The position numbers and the translations under genes are program-made. Shown here piece after piece: positions 16,107 to 24,684 of a DNA stretch of 64,000 bases. This DNA is from an uncultured Bacteroidota bacterium (GTDB lineage Bacteria; Bacteroidota; Bacteroidia; Flavobacteriales_F; PHOS-HE28): the NCBI GenBank assembly GCA_902826215.1, contig CADEDY010000003.1, positions 62,001 through 126,000 of the forward strand, written 5' to 3'. Within the stretch, counting starts at the first letter, position 1. The number at the start of each line of letters is the position of its first letter. The notes beneath the pieces were generated by a model, which searched no databases, had not been told where the DNA came from, and saw only the letters and a program-made list of their open reading frames with translations.

Positions 16107-18761
16107 ATGGCGAAGTCAACAGCGACCGAAACCCCACTGATGCAGCAGTACAACAGCATCAAGGGTCAGTATCCCGATGCGCTACTACTCTTCCGAGTGG
16201 GAGATTTCTACGAGACCTTCGGTAGCGATGCGGTCACAGCGGCCGGTATCCTCGGAATTACCCTGACCAAGCGGAACAACGGTTCAAGCACGATCGAATT
16301 GGCCGGATTCCCTCATCATTCGCTGGAGACCTACCTGCCAAGACTGGTTCGAGCGGGCTATCGCGTGGCCATCTGTGATCAATTGGAGGACCCCAAGGCA
16401 ACCAAGACCATCGTGAAACGGGGTGTAACAGAGGTGGTGACACCCGGTGTGGCCTACAGCGATCAGGTCATCGACCATCGTACCAACAATTGGTTGGCTG
16501 CTGTCTGTGGGCAACAAGGGCGATACGGTGCGGCGTTCCTGGATGTCACCACCGGTGAATTCCTGGTAGCGGAAGAAGGTGCCGAAGAGATCGAACGGCT
16601 CATCGATCGGCATGGCCCCAGCGAATTGCTCACGGTCAAGGGGACGTTGGACCCATTGGTCGGTCGGGTGCAAGGGCTGTATAGGACCTTTGCCTTGGAC
16701 GAATGGGCGTTCACCACGGATTTCGCTCGGGAGAGGCTGTTGCGCCAGTTCGGTACATCCACGCTGAAGGGCTTCGGTATCGAAGAGCGTGAGTTGGGCC
16801 AGCGTGCGGCCGGGGCCATCCTTCATTACTTGGGTGAAACCCGGCACGAACGCCTTTCGCACATCGATCGCATCGGGTGGATCCGTCCGGAGGCCTTCGT
16901 TGGCCTCGACCGGTTCACCGTGCGCAACCTGGAATTGGTGACACCGGTGAACGAAGGGGCGAGCACCTTGCTCCGCGCCATGGATAAGTGTGCGACACCG
17001 ATGGGGTCTCGGCTTCTCAAACGATGGCTCTTGTTCCCATTAGTGGATGCCGAAGCGATCCGATCACGGCACGACAGGGTGGAGGCCTTGCTGAAGGATG
17101 CTCAAGCGCTGGATGTCCTGGGTGAGGAACTGTCCTCCATTGGTGATCTGGAGCGATTAGCAGGCAAGGCTGCCGCTGGAAGGATCAATCCCCGCGAACT
17201 GCTTCAAGTGAATGTGGCGCTGGAGGCGGCTGCACGCAGCAAAGCGTTCTTGATCGGTCGGGACGATGCGCTGGCCGCACAGGCCAGAACGATCTTGATC
17301 CCTACGGAGCCATCGGACAGGATCGCAGCTACCATCGCGCCCGACCCGCCGGTGAATCCAGCCAAAGGCGGTGTGATCAAGCCGGGAGTATGCAAGGAAC
17401 TGGATGAGCTTCGGCACGTGAGCAGTCATGCGAAGGAATTGCTGCTCGATGTGCAGCGTCGGGAGACGGATCGCACCGGTATTCCATCCTTGAAGGTCGG
17501 GTTCAACAACGTCTTCGGCTATTACCTCGAGGTTCGGAACACCCACAAAGAGAAAGTGCCGCCGGAATGGGTGCGTAAACAGACCTTGGTCGGTGCCGAG
17601 CGCTACATCACGGATGAGCTGAAGACCTTGGAGGAGAAGATCCTGGGTGCCGAGGAGCGGATACTCGCTTTGGAAATGGAGCAGTTGAAGGAACTGATAG
17701 ACGAGGTGGTCAGCCACGTTGGCAGCATCCGAACAGTGGCCATGGCGTTTGCGGAATGGGATGTGCTGCGCGGCTTCGCGTTGAATGCACGAACGTGGAA
17801 CTACATCCGCCCTGCGATCACGGCCGGACACGCCTTGGACATTCGCGATGGTCGTCATCCGGTCATCGAGCAGCAACTTCCACCAGGAACGCCGTATGTG
17901 ACGAATGACCTCTTGCTCGATCCTGCCACCCGCCAGATCATCATGATCACCGGTCCGAACATGAGCGGTAAATCAGCGCTCCTGCGTCAAACGGCATTGA
18001 TCGTGCTGCTCGCGCAGATCGGAAGCTACGTGCCTGCATCGGCGGCCACCATTGGGCTCGTGGATCGGATCTTCACCCGCGTGGGCGCATCGGATAACCT
18101 CACCACGGGCGAGTCCACCTTCATGGTGGAGATGAACGAAACCGCCAGCATCCTCAACAACCTCAGCGATCGCAGTTTGGTGTTGTTGGATGAGATCGGC
18201 CGTGGTACGAGCACCTACGACGGCATCTCGATCGCTTGGGCCATCGCTGAGTTCCTGCATGATCATGCGGGTCGTCCCAAAACGCTCTTCGCCACGCACT
18301 ACCACGAATTGAACGAAATGGCAGCAAGTTTTGGGAGGATCCAGAACGCCAACGTGGCGGTGCGCGAGGTGGATGGCAAGGTCCTCTTCCTGCGGAAATT
18401 GGTTCCTGGTGGCAGCGACCGCAGCTTCGGGATCCACGTGGCTCAGATGGCTGGCATGCCCGCGAAAGTGGTGAGCCGGGCCAAGAAGGTGCTGGTCCAT
18501 CTCGAGGCGAGCCATTCCGGCGATCTGGGTGCGGCTCCCGATCCGCTAGGCCCGGTCGTTTCGCCGCGCGCATCCATGGCGGATGTCGGTCGCGAGTTGC
18601 AGCTCAGCATCTTCCAGTTGGATGACCCAGCGTTGGAGCGCATCCGGCAGGCGATCACCGAGTTGGATATCGACACGTTGACACCGGTCGAGGCCCTGTT
18701 CAAGCTGAACGAGATCAAGCGGATGGTGGTGCCTGCAAAGGCGCAATTGAAAAAGGCGTAG
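16107..18761 (+). CDS. mutS: DNA mismatch repair protein MutS
   Basis: An 884-residue full-length MutS, the ATPase that recognises base mismatches and small loops. Seen: the N-terminal mismatch-reading Phe-Tyr-Glu (F34-Y35-E36 in RVGDFYETFG), connector, lever and clamp regions, and the ABC-type ATPase with Walker A GPNMSGKS (from about residue 615), the signature region after VGASDNLTTGESTFMVEM, Walker B LVLLDEIGRGTSTYDG and the His loop TLFATHYHEL. The C-terminal tail (LSIFQLDDPALERIRQAI) matches the dimerisation/clamp-binding region. A minor point: Lys/Ala ending KAQLKKA. Confidence 0.98.
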   Translation: MAKSTATETPLMQQYNSIKGQYPDALLLFRVGDFYETFGSDAVTAAGILGITLTKRNNGSSTIELAGFPHHSLETYLPRLVRAGYRVAICDQLEDPKATKTIVKRGVTEVVTPGVAYSDQVIDHRTNNWLAAVCGQQGRYGAAFLDVTTGEFLVAEEGAEEIERLIDRHGPSELLTVKGTLDPLVGRVQGLYRTFALDEWAFTTDFARERLLRQFGTSTLKGFGIEERELGQRAAGAILHYLGETRHERLSHIDRIGWIRPEAFVGLDRFTVRNLELVTPVNEGASTLLRAMDKCATPMGSRLLKRWLLFPLVDAEAIRSRHDRVEALLKDAQALDVLGEELSSIGDLERLAGKAAAGRINPRELLQVNVALEAAARSKAFLIGRDDALAAQARTILIPTEPSDRIAATIAPDPPVNPAKGGVIKPGVCKELDELRHVSSHAKELLLDVQRRETDRTGIPSLKVGFNNVFGYYLEVRNTHKEKVPPEWVRKQTLVGAERYITDELKTLEEKILGAEERILALEMEQLKELIDEVVSHVGSIRTVAMAFAEWDVLRGFALNARTWNYIRPAITAGHALDIRDGRHPVIEQQLPPGTPYVTNDLLLDPATRQIIMITGPNMSGKSALLRQTALIVLLAQIGSYVPASAATIGLVDRIFTRVGASDNLTTGESTFMVEMNETASILNNLSDRSLVLLDEIGRGTSTYDGISIAWAIAEFLHDHAGRPKTLFATHYHELNEMAASFGRIQNANVAVREVDGKVLFLRKLVPGGSDRSFGIHVAQMAGMPAKVVSRAKKVLVHLEASHSGDLGAAPDPLGPVVSPRASMADVGRELQLSIFQLDDPALERIRQAITELDIDTLTPVEALFKLNEIKRMVVPAKAQLKKA

Positions 18762-18769
18762 TGCTTCGA

Positions 18770-18800
18770 GTTGCGGGGTAACGAACGGATATTATATTTG
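18770..18800 (+). promoter_or_regulatory. Complete Bacteroidota promoter in front of tRNA-Gly
   Basis: GTTG (-33 type) at 18770-18773 and TATATTTG (-7 box) at 18793-18800 are separated by 19 bases, the expected spacing. The box ends 10 bases before the tRNA 5' end. This is the clearest promoter of the window. Confidence 0.75.
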
Positions 18801-18810
18801 CCGCCCCATT

Positions 18811-18883
<73 letters not shown>

Positions 18884-18888
18884 CAAAG

Positions 18889-18920
18889 GATGCCTCCCCC
18901 ACGGGAGGCATCACTATTTT
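18889..18920 (+). terminator. Intrinsic terminator after tRNA-Gly
   Basis: A 10-bp perfect stem (GATGCCTCCC / GGGAGGCATC) with loop CCAC, followed by ACTATTTT. It would separate tRNA-Gly from tRNA-Leu transcription. Confidence 0.75.
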
Positions 18921-18980
18921 CGGCCGATGAGTTCTTGCTGAACGCTAGTGGAGGGAGGGTCTTGATTCGTTGGGAGAATT

Positions 18981-19068
18981 GCCCGGGTGGTGAAATGGTA
19001 GACACGAGGGACTTAAAATCCCTTGGTCCGTAAGGGCTGTGCGGGTTCAAGTCCCGCCCCGGGCACCA
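18981..19068 (+). tRNA. tRNA-Leu (anticodon UAA)
   Basis: An 88-base class II tRNA. Acceptor GCCCGGG pairs with CCCGGGC, the anticodon loop CTTAAAA presents TAA, a long variable arm (TTGGTCCGTAAGGGCTGT region) is typical of Leu, the T-arm is GCGGGTTCAAGTCCCGC, and the 3' ACCA is encoded, unlike in the tRNA-Gly gene. Confidence 0.95.
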
Positions 19069-19093
19069 GACCTGTAGGGAAGAACTTCCGACC

Positions 19094-19954
19094 ATGGAGA
19101 ACATCCCAAGCATTCCGGCAGGCCGGACACGGATCGCCCCAACACCGAGCGGTTTTCTCCACGTTGGGAACGCGTTCAACTTCTTGCTGACCGAAACGTT
19201 GGCACGCTCCAGCGGTAGCCGATTGCTGTTGCGCATCGACGATCTGGATACCGAGCGGAAGCGTCCCGAATACGTCAGTGACATCTTCGCAACGCTTGAA
19301 TGGCTTGGGATCCGGCCCGATGAGGGCCCCTCGGGGGTGGAGGACTTCGAACGGAACTGGTCGCAGGAACTTCGGCAGGATAGATGCTTGGCACTCGGTG
19401 CGCGATTGAAGGAACAGGATGTCCTTTATGCGTGCAACTGTTCCCGATCCGAACTCCACGCGAATGGAGCCGCGGGTCTACCGCACGAATGCCGCAGCAT
19501 ACCTTCGGTCGGCAATTCAGTGGCTTGGCGGCTTCGGGTGGACCCTCCTTGCAAGGTCGTCATGAACGAACTCTCAGGCCGTATTCAAGAGGTGGATCTT
19601 GCCGATCACATGTCGGATCCAGTTCTGCTTCAGCGAGATACAGGTCGGTCGGCCTACCAGCTGGCATCCTTGAGTGACGACATCGAAATGGGGGTGACCT
19701 TCATTGTGCGAGGCATGGATCTCTTGCCGTCATCGCTTTGTCAGCTTCATTTGGCTGATCGTCTAGGATTGTCCTCATTCCAGCGGTCCCGCTTCCTGCA
19801 TCACCCCCTTTTATTGGATTCCGAAGGGCAGAAACGGTCCAAGTCAGCGGGAGGACCCCGCGGCACTTTGCGGGAATCGGGCATTCACCCACATAAGATC
19901 CGGGATGCGGTGATAAGGTACCTCGAGGGAAAGGACGGGCACTTTATCGCTTGA
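19094..19954 (+). CDS. Glutamyl-Q tRNA(Asp) synthetase-like protein (GluRS catalytic-domain paralogue)
   Basis: A 286-residue class I aminoacyl-tRNA-synthetase fragment protein with only the catalytic half of GluRS. Seen: an HIGH-type motif in APTPSGFLHVGNAF, RIDDLDTERKRPEYV, and a KMSKS-type motif in GQKRSKSAGG. There is no anticodon-binding domain. Family members (GluQ-RS) load glutamate onto queuosine in tRNA-Asp. A Cys cluster (CNCSRSEL...HEC) resembles the zinc site, with His near the place of the usual Tyr ligand. It starts 25 bases after tRNA-Leu and may share its transcript. Its 3' end overlaps the convergent Fic gene by 11 bases. Confidence 0.8.
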   Translation: MENIPSIPAGRTRIAPTPSGFLHVGNAFNFLLTETLARSSGSRLLLRIDDLDTERKRPEYVSDIFATLEWLGIRPDEGPSGVEDFERNWSQELRQDRCLALGARLKEQDVLYACNCSRSELHANGAAGLPHECRSIPSVGNSVAWRLRVDPPCKVVMNELSGRIQEVDLADHMSDPVLLQRDTGRSAYQLASLSDDIEMGVTFIVRGMDLLPSSLCQLHLADRLGLSSFQRSRFLHHPLLLDSEGQKRSKSAGGPRGTLRESGIHPHKIRDAVIRYLEGKDGHFIA

Positions 19955-21086
19955 AGGCGAGGAGCTGGCCACGTTCCACCTGGATCCCCTCGGGTGAACG
20001 GCGAACAATGCCAGCAGCTACCAAGGCGTCCACGTCACGCCGCAAGGTCTTCTCCGAAACCCCCGCATACAGCTTCGCCAGAGCAGTGGAGAGTGCTGGG
20101 AGGTCCGATTGGGGCAGGGCAATACCGTGTTCACCAAGATCCAGCAGCACCTGTCGTTGTCGACGGGTCGGAGCGTCGTTCGCATCGCTGAAGAGATCCA
20201 GCAACTGGGCCCGCCATTGCGCGGTGATCTGGAGGTCGCGCGCCCGCTCATGGATCTCCCGCAGGCCATCTGAGATACCACGCAGGGCGAACGCGAGAAA
20301 AGGGATCGGATCGGCCATGCCAGCTGCAGCTTGATCGGTCTGGAACCGGAATGCACGAGCCGAATGCATGAAGAAACGCGCTGCAAGATGTCCAGCGGTG
20401 CTTCCGACGCCACCTTGTCGCAGGATCTCCAGTGAAAGAGTGCCGATCAACTTGCCATTCCCGAAGCCGAATGGCCGGATCCAAGCCCAATACAGCTCCG
20501 CGACCAAGGCCCGTAGCAAGGCGAAAGCAGGAACTTCTTCTTCCGTTGGCGCAGCAAGTTCCGGCCCATTGAGCCAGTCACAGAGTTCCTCGATGAACAA
20601 GCTGATCACCTCCGGAGGAACACCCTCCAAGGGTGAAATGCCGTAGGGGGAAATGCGCCAAGCTCCGGCTCGTTCGATGCCTTTTTCTGGATTGCCAAGC
20701 GCCCTGTGTATTTCGAGGATCCAGCTCGGATCGAGGGTTCGTCCTTCCGGCGAAGGAGCTTGCAAAAGCCGCTGCCACGTATGGAGGAGGTCGTCCAATT
20801 CGAGCTGGGCGCTTTCTTGGCTAGAGGGGAGTTGCAGCCTTCCTTGTAGGTGAAGCTGGATCTGATCGGCACCGAGTGATATGCCGTCCTGGGCTAACCG
20901 TGCTTGCAATCCCATTCCAAGGACCTCGCGCTCCAAGGCCCGGCTTTCTGTTGGGGTCAATGGAATGGCGGTGAGATGCCGGATCCCTGCAACGCATTCA
21001 CCCAACAGAAGCCAGAATGAAGGGGGGGCTTGACGCAGGTCCAGCTTGAACCGTAGCCATGAGATCGTCTCTTGATAGGGCCGCAT
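19944..21086 (-). CDS. Fic-domain protein with degenerate active-site motif and C-terminal winged helix
   Basis: A 380-residue Fic-family protein. Fic enzymes usually transfer AMP (or another nucleotide group) to target hydroxyls through the motif HPFx(D/E)GNGRxxR. Here the motif reads RPFGFGNGKLIG (residues 204-215): the catalytic His is Arg204, the acidic residue is Phe208, the first Arg is Lys212 and the second is Gly215. AMPylation is therefore unlikely. The N-terminal part (SWLRFKLDLRQAP, then helices to residue 110) resembles the DUF4172-type start of Fic proteins. The C-terminal 70 residues look like a DeoR-type winged helix (VSEKTLRRDVDALVAAGIVRR). A DNA-binding regulatory role is inferred. 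Confidence 0.85.
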   Translation of the reverse strand: MRPYQETISWLRFKLDLRQAPPSFWLLLGECVAGIRHLTAIPLTPTESRALEREVLGMGLQARLAQDGISLGADQIQLHLQGRLQLPSSQESAQLELDDLLHTWQRLLQAPSPEGRTLDPSWILEIHRALGNPEKGIERAGAWRISPYGISPLEGVPPEVISLFIEELCDWLNGPELAAPTEEEVPAFALLRALVAELYWAWIRPFGFGNGKLIGTLSLEILRQGGVGSTAGHLAARFFMHSARAFRFQTDQAAAGMADPIPFLAFALRGISDGLREIHERARDLQITAQWRAQLLDLFSDANDAPTRRQRQVLLDLGEHGIALPQSDLPALSTALAKLYAGVSEKTLRRDVDALVAAGIVRRSPEGIQVERGQLLAFKR

Positions 21087-21182
21087 TGGTGTCCAAATAT
21101 CTGTACATCAAGACTACCTAATTATCAATCATCTAAGGCAATTTTCAACAATTCAATGTCCAACCTTCTGTCCACACCAATG
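21084..21182. repeat. AT-rich upstream region of the Fic gene with 9-bp inverted repeat
   Basis: CATTGGTGT (21084-21092, overlapping the start codon) is repeated in inverted form as ACACCAATG (21174-21182). AATGTCC also occurs twice, 25 bases apart (21155-21161 and 21180-21186). The region is markedly A+T-rich compared with its surroundings. It may hold the promoter and operator of the Fic gene, but no exact TAnnTTTG box is present (the closest is GATATTTG). Confidence 0.4.
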
Positions 21183-21229
21183 TCCCAAATGATGACTTCC
21201 AATATGACCACACGAATTTAACCGAGATC

Positions 21230-21871
21230 TCAGACTCCGGCAAGCAGCGCGATCACAGTGATCAAACCGGCTAGGCAGCCGACCAGCAAGGCCGTAATTG
21301 CGAATCCTTTTCCGCGCCATTCATAGGTGCGACCTCTTCGCACCGCGATCGAGGCGACCACCAACGTGAGGACCAAGGCCAGAACCGCAATGGCCTCACT
21401 CGTCCCAAGAATGGCATAGGCGACTGTGCTCAAGGCCAGAACGAAGGCGGGAACAGCCCAAGGGTTCCATTTGGCTTTAGGTTTCTCTGGGGCGCTCAAG
21501 TCCTTGTCGTTCAGCGGTGCGTCAGTGGCGGCCGGTCCGGGGTCGATGGCAGGAGGGATCCCTGGTGCGAGTGAGGCGGACACATCCAACTTGGACGTTG
21601 GTGCGTTGGGCACTTTTTCCGTGGTCGGATCCATGAATACCGGAAGTTCAGTGGTTCCTTCCATCCGCTCGCGCCCCCCACGATCATTCGGGAGGATGGG
21701 AGATGGAACATTGCTCTTTCGCAGTCCGAGATCGATGTGCCAGCCGCTCTGGTGTCTTCGTTTCTGGAACGCGCCGTCGCCTACGGTGGACCTTTGGTTC
21801 GAACACGCCATAAGCGAGCCAACAAGTATGAACAGCAGAAGCCCGCGGCCTCGTCCAAAGAGGATGTGCAT
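21230..21871 (-). CDS. Lipoprotein with two C-terminal membrane helices, function unknown
   Basis: A 213-residue protein. The lipobox LVGSLMAC is at residues 16-23. Shortly after comes FQKRRHQSGWHIDLG, a motif (QKRKY..G.H.D.G type) that recurs in membrane proteins of this phylum; its role is unknown to me. A Pro/Ala-rich stretch with acidic residues follows (about 60-130). Then come two or three hydrophobic segments (VPAFVLALSTVAYAILG, IAVLALVLTLVVASIAV, ITALLVGCLAGLITVIALLAG) with a basic loop RRGRTYEWRGKGFA, as in DUF4190-like tails. It lies 23 bases after adenine deaminase on the same strand, so it is probably the distal gene of that transcript. Confidence 0.7.
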   Translation of the reverse strand: MHILFGRGRGLLLFILVGSLMACSNQRSTVGDGAFQKRRHQSGWHIDLGLRKSNVPSPILPNDRGGRERMEGTTELPVFMDPTTEKVPNAPTSKLDVSASLAPGIPPAIDPGPAATDAPLNDKDLSAPEKPKAKWNPWAVPAFVLALSTVAYAILGTSEAIAVLALVLTLVVASIAVRRGRTYEWRGKGFAITALLVGCLAGLITVIALLAGV

Positions 21872-21894
21872 TGCGAGGTGGAAGGTAGGTACGA

Positions 21895-23523
21895 CTACCC
21901 CGCGTGAGCCACCAAGGCGAAACGGTCTCCGTCGAACAGGCCCAAGTCGCTCATTTTCAGGTGTGGGATCACCAGCAACGCCATGAAGGAGAGCGTCATG
22001 AATGGGGCGCCCATGGTGCTGCCGAGTTCCTTGGCTGCCTTGTCGATGTTGCTGTACGCCTCCGCTACCTCGTACGCATCGGCATCGCTCATGATCCCAG
22101 CAACGGGAAGTGGGAGAAACATGTGCTGGTCTCCGTTCGAAAGGCTGATCCCTCCGCGCTGTTCAACAATGGCATTCACCGCGGCACAGAGGTCGGCGTC
22201 GTTGGTGCCAACGGCGACGATATTGTGGCTGTCGTGCGCCACACAACTGGCGATCGCTCCGCGCTTCAAGCCCAGGTTCGTGATCCAGCCTACCGCGATC
22301 GGCGCGTCCATGTACCGGTTCACCACGGCGATCTTGAGCAGGTCCCGATCCACGTCTGCTACGAATTGTCCATTCTCGCGCTTGCCCGGCATCCGAACCT
22401 TGCCGGTGATCAGTTGCCCGTCGTAGGGCTCGATCACCATTAGGTCCTGGTCCGTGGACGTTACGGCAAAGTCTGTAACGCTCTTCTTCGAACACGTGAA
22501 GTTGTTGGGTGTGGACGCCGGAACCCGATCGATCAACGACCGGCCATGTTCAGCAACAAGTCGCCCTTGAATGAAGGTGCGATCCACCTTGAAATCGACC
22601 AGATCACGCACCACGATGAAGTCTGCCGGGTCGCCCACATGCAAGCGCCCAACGGGGAGCCGATAGTGGGCAATGGGGTTCAAGCATGCAGCCTGCAAGA
22701 CCTTGAAGACGTCGATGCCTGCGGCTACTGCTCTGGCGCACAGGGTGTTGATGTGGCCGTCCACCAAGCTATCCGGATGCTTGTCATCGCTGCAGAACAT
22801 CATGCGGTGGGCATGGTGGTGCAACAGCAGGTGCAACGCCTCGAAGTTCTTGGCAGCGCTTCCCTCGCGGATCTGCACCCACATATCGAACTTCAGTTTG
22901 TCCAATGCTTCTTCTGCCGTGAAGCACTCGTGATCAGTGCTCATCCCGGCGCGGATATACCGTTCGGCCATTTCGCCACGAAGTCCCGGGGCATGTCCAT
23001 CGACCGGTTTGCCCGAGCGCTGGGCGTGCGCGATCTTGCTCAGTACCTCCGGGTCGTTGCCGAGCACGCCCGGGAAGTTCATCATCTCGCTGAGGTACAG
23101 CACTTCGGGCCGTTCCAACAGACGTCCGACCGCGGCGGCATCGATGACAGCTCCGGCCGTTTCAAAGGCGGTTGCGGGCACACAACTCGGCGCCCCGAAA
23201 AAGAAGTGGAAGGGCACTTGTTTCCCGTTGTCGATCATGTATTCAACCCCCTCAACGCCAAGCACGTTCGCGATCTCATGCGGGTCGCTGATCGTGGCCA
23301 CGGTTCCGTGCGTCACCGCCAAACGGGCGAATTCACTGGGGATGAGCATGGAGCTTTCGACATGCACATGCGCGTCGATGAAGCCCGGTAGCAGATAACC
23401 ATCCACTGGACCGGAATGGTCCGCAATGTGTACAATACGGCCCTCCGCCACGTGGATCTCGACCGGCCGGATGGAACGATCCGTAATATCCACCAGGTTT
23501 CCGGTGATGTGTATGCTGCTCAT
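21895..23523 (-). CDS. ade: Adenine deaminase
   Basis: A 542-residue amidohydrolase-family adenine deaminase, which converts adenine to hypoxanthine plus ammonia in purine salvage. Seen: the metal-binding [19 protein letters not shown] (H52 and H54), [32 protein letters not shown], and the second-metal region [11 protein letters not shown]. The C-terminal adenine-deaminase-specific domain has [21 protein letters not shown]. The start at [14 protein letters not shown] fits family alignments; the longer frame would add 27 residues. It is divergent from a META-domain gene. Confidence 0.95.
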   Translation of the reverse strand: MSSIHITGNLVDITDRSIRPVEIHVAEGRIVHIADHSGPVDGYLLPGFIDAHVHVESSMLIPSEFARLAVTHGTVATISDPHEIANVLGVEGVEYMIDNGKQVPFHFFFGAPSCVPATAFETAGAVIDAAAVGRLLERPEVLYLSEMMNFPGVLGNDPEVLSKIAHAQRSGKPVDGHAPGLRGEMAERYIRAGMSTDHECFTAEEALDKLKFDMWVQIREGSAAKNFEALHLLLHHHAHRMMFCSDDKHPDSLVDGHINTLCARAVAAGIDVFKVLQAACLNPIAHYRLPVGRLHVGDPADFIVVRDLVDFKVDRTFIQGRLVAEHGRSLIDRVPASTPNNFTCSKKSVTDFAVTSTDQDLMVIEPYDGQLITGKVRMPGKRENGQFVADVDRDLLKIAVVNRYMDAPIAVGWITNLGLKRGAIASCVAHDSHNIVAVGTNDADLCAAVNAIVEQRGGISLSNGDQHMFLPLPVAGIMSDADAYEVAEAYSNIDKAAKELGSTMGAPFMTLSFMALLVIPHLKMSDLGLFDGDRFALVAHAG

Positions 23524-23693
23524 GGATCCGCCGAAGATCGTGACTCCAACGTAGTTCACCGCATCGATCAGCATCGTGATCGCGGAAATGATGGTGGGTT
23601 CCATTCGTCACTGGGCCAACCATTCACAAAAAGTGATGATAGGCCCAGGTGGCGGAGCGCTTAACTTCCATCCCACCATCCACACTCCACCCC

Positions 23694-24116
23694 ATGATTA
23701 AACGGTTCAGCCTGACCTTTCCCACACTGGTTTTGACATATGCTCTCATGGGCAGCGTCGTATTCACTGGAGTTTCATTGAGCCGGAAATTGCTTGGGAA
23801 TTGGCGGGTGGTGAGTGTTTTCGGCAACGACATCAGCCGTGTGTTCCCACCGTTGACGATCGAATTGGACAAGAACGGTCGCATCATCGGGCGGTCGCAT
23901 TGCGGAACCTTCACCGGACGCTGGTCCACAGGGAACAACGAAGTGCGTTTTCTCGGCTTGGTTCCTTCGGGCTGCAATTGCGGTGAATTGCGTTCCGTGG
24001 AGCAGAAAGTGATAGAGGCCATGGCAATGGCCCGTGAAACGCAAGTGGGCAAGGATGGTGTGGTCCTGATGGATCACGGCAGACCCGTCGCACTGCTCGT
24101 GCCACAGCGCACCTGA
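23694..24116 (+). CDS. Secreted META/HslJ-like domain protein
   Basis: A 140-residue protein with an N-terminal signal or anchor (LTFPTLVLTYALMGSVVFTGV). The rest follows the META/HslJ pattern: LLGNWRVVSVFGND, LTIELDKNGRIIGRSHCGTFTGRW, then a hydrophobic core strand and VVLMDHGRPVALLVPQ. Two Cys pairs (SHCGTF, SGCNCGE) could form disulfides. Biological role is unknown; HslJ members are linked to heat and novobiocin tolerance in E. coli. The start MIKRFSLTF was chosen at the signal sequence; the longer frame adds 15 polar residues. Confidence 0.6.
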   Translation: MIKRFSLTFPTLVLTYALMGSVVFTGVSLSRKLLGNWRVVSVFGNDISRVFPPLTIELDKNGRIIGRSHCGTFTGRWSTGNNEVRFLGLVPSGCNCGELRSVEQKVIEAMAMARETQVGKDGVVLMDHGRPVALLVPQRT

Positions 24117-24228
24117 ACAGCGTTGCCATATCCTCAAGTGGATGTCATTCTTTTCGCGGAGGTGAAGGGTTAACACCTTCGTGCAATGGGCATCATGTGC
24201 AAGGCGTCGCTTTGTGGCACCGAACACC

Positions 24229-24681
24229 ATGACCATGAAACATCGACACGATCGGCTCGCTTGGGCCGCAGCATCTGCAGGAGTGCTCGGCCTTATTGGC
24301 TTAGCCTCCGCTCAAACGGTACTGACACACGACCTGGATGACCTGCGCATGGAACTCACCATGGAAGGTATGCTTGCACCGTTGGAACCTTCCAGCGGAT
24401 CCGAGGCGACCGGATCACCAAATACACCGATCTCCGACGAAGGACGCATCGAAGATCTTCCAAAGGCAAGGCAGTTCATGCTGGTCAAGCATGGAGATGG
24501 AGCGGAGCCACTGCTTGTGGACCTGTTCAACGAACGTGGTGAGATCATCGAACACGTGGAATGGCTCCCCAATGGCGAAAAGATCCGTTCGATCTCGATG
24601 GAGGCGATGGCTACCGGTCGCTATGCCATCCGCATCAGTGGGGCAGGGCGTTCTGAGGTGGTGCGCTTCAGGAAGGACTGA
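24229..24681 (+). CDS. Small secreted protein with T9SS-like C-terminal beta-sandwich
   Basis: A 150-residue protein. The signal peptide (HDRLAWAAASAGVLGLIGLASAQ) is followed by an acidic linker. The last 60 or so residues have strands like those of type A sorting domains: LLVDLFNERGEIIEHVEW and GRYAIRISGAGRSEVVRFRKD. It may be a very small T9SS cargo or a free-standing domain; the signal near the end (a basic-ended strand after GRYAIRI) fits T9SS. The two ATGs at 24229 and 24235 are equally possible starts. It converges with dnaJ with three bases between the stops. Confidence 0.6.
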   Translation: MTMKHRHDRLAWAAASAGVLGLIGLASAQTVLTHDLDDLRMELTMEGMLAPLEPSSGSEATGSPNTPISDEGRIEDLPKARQFMLVKHGDGAEPLLVDLFNERGEIIEHVEWLPNGEKIRSISMEAMATGRYAIRISGAGRSEVVRFRKD

Positions 24682-24684
24682 ACC

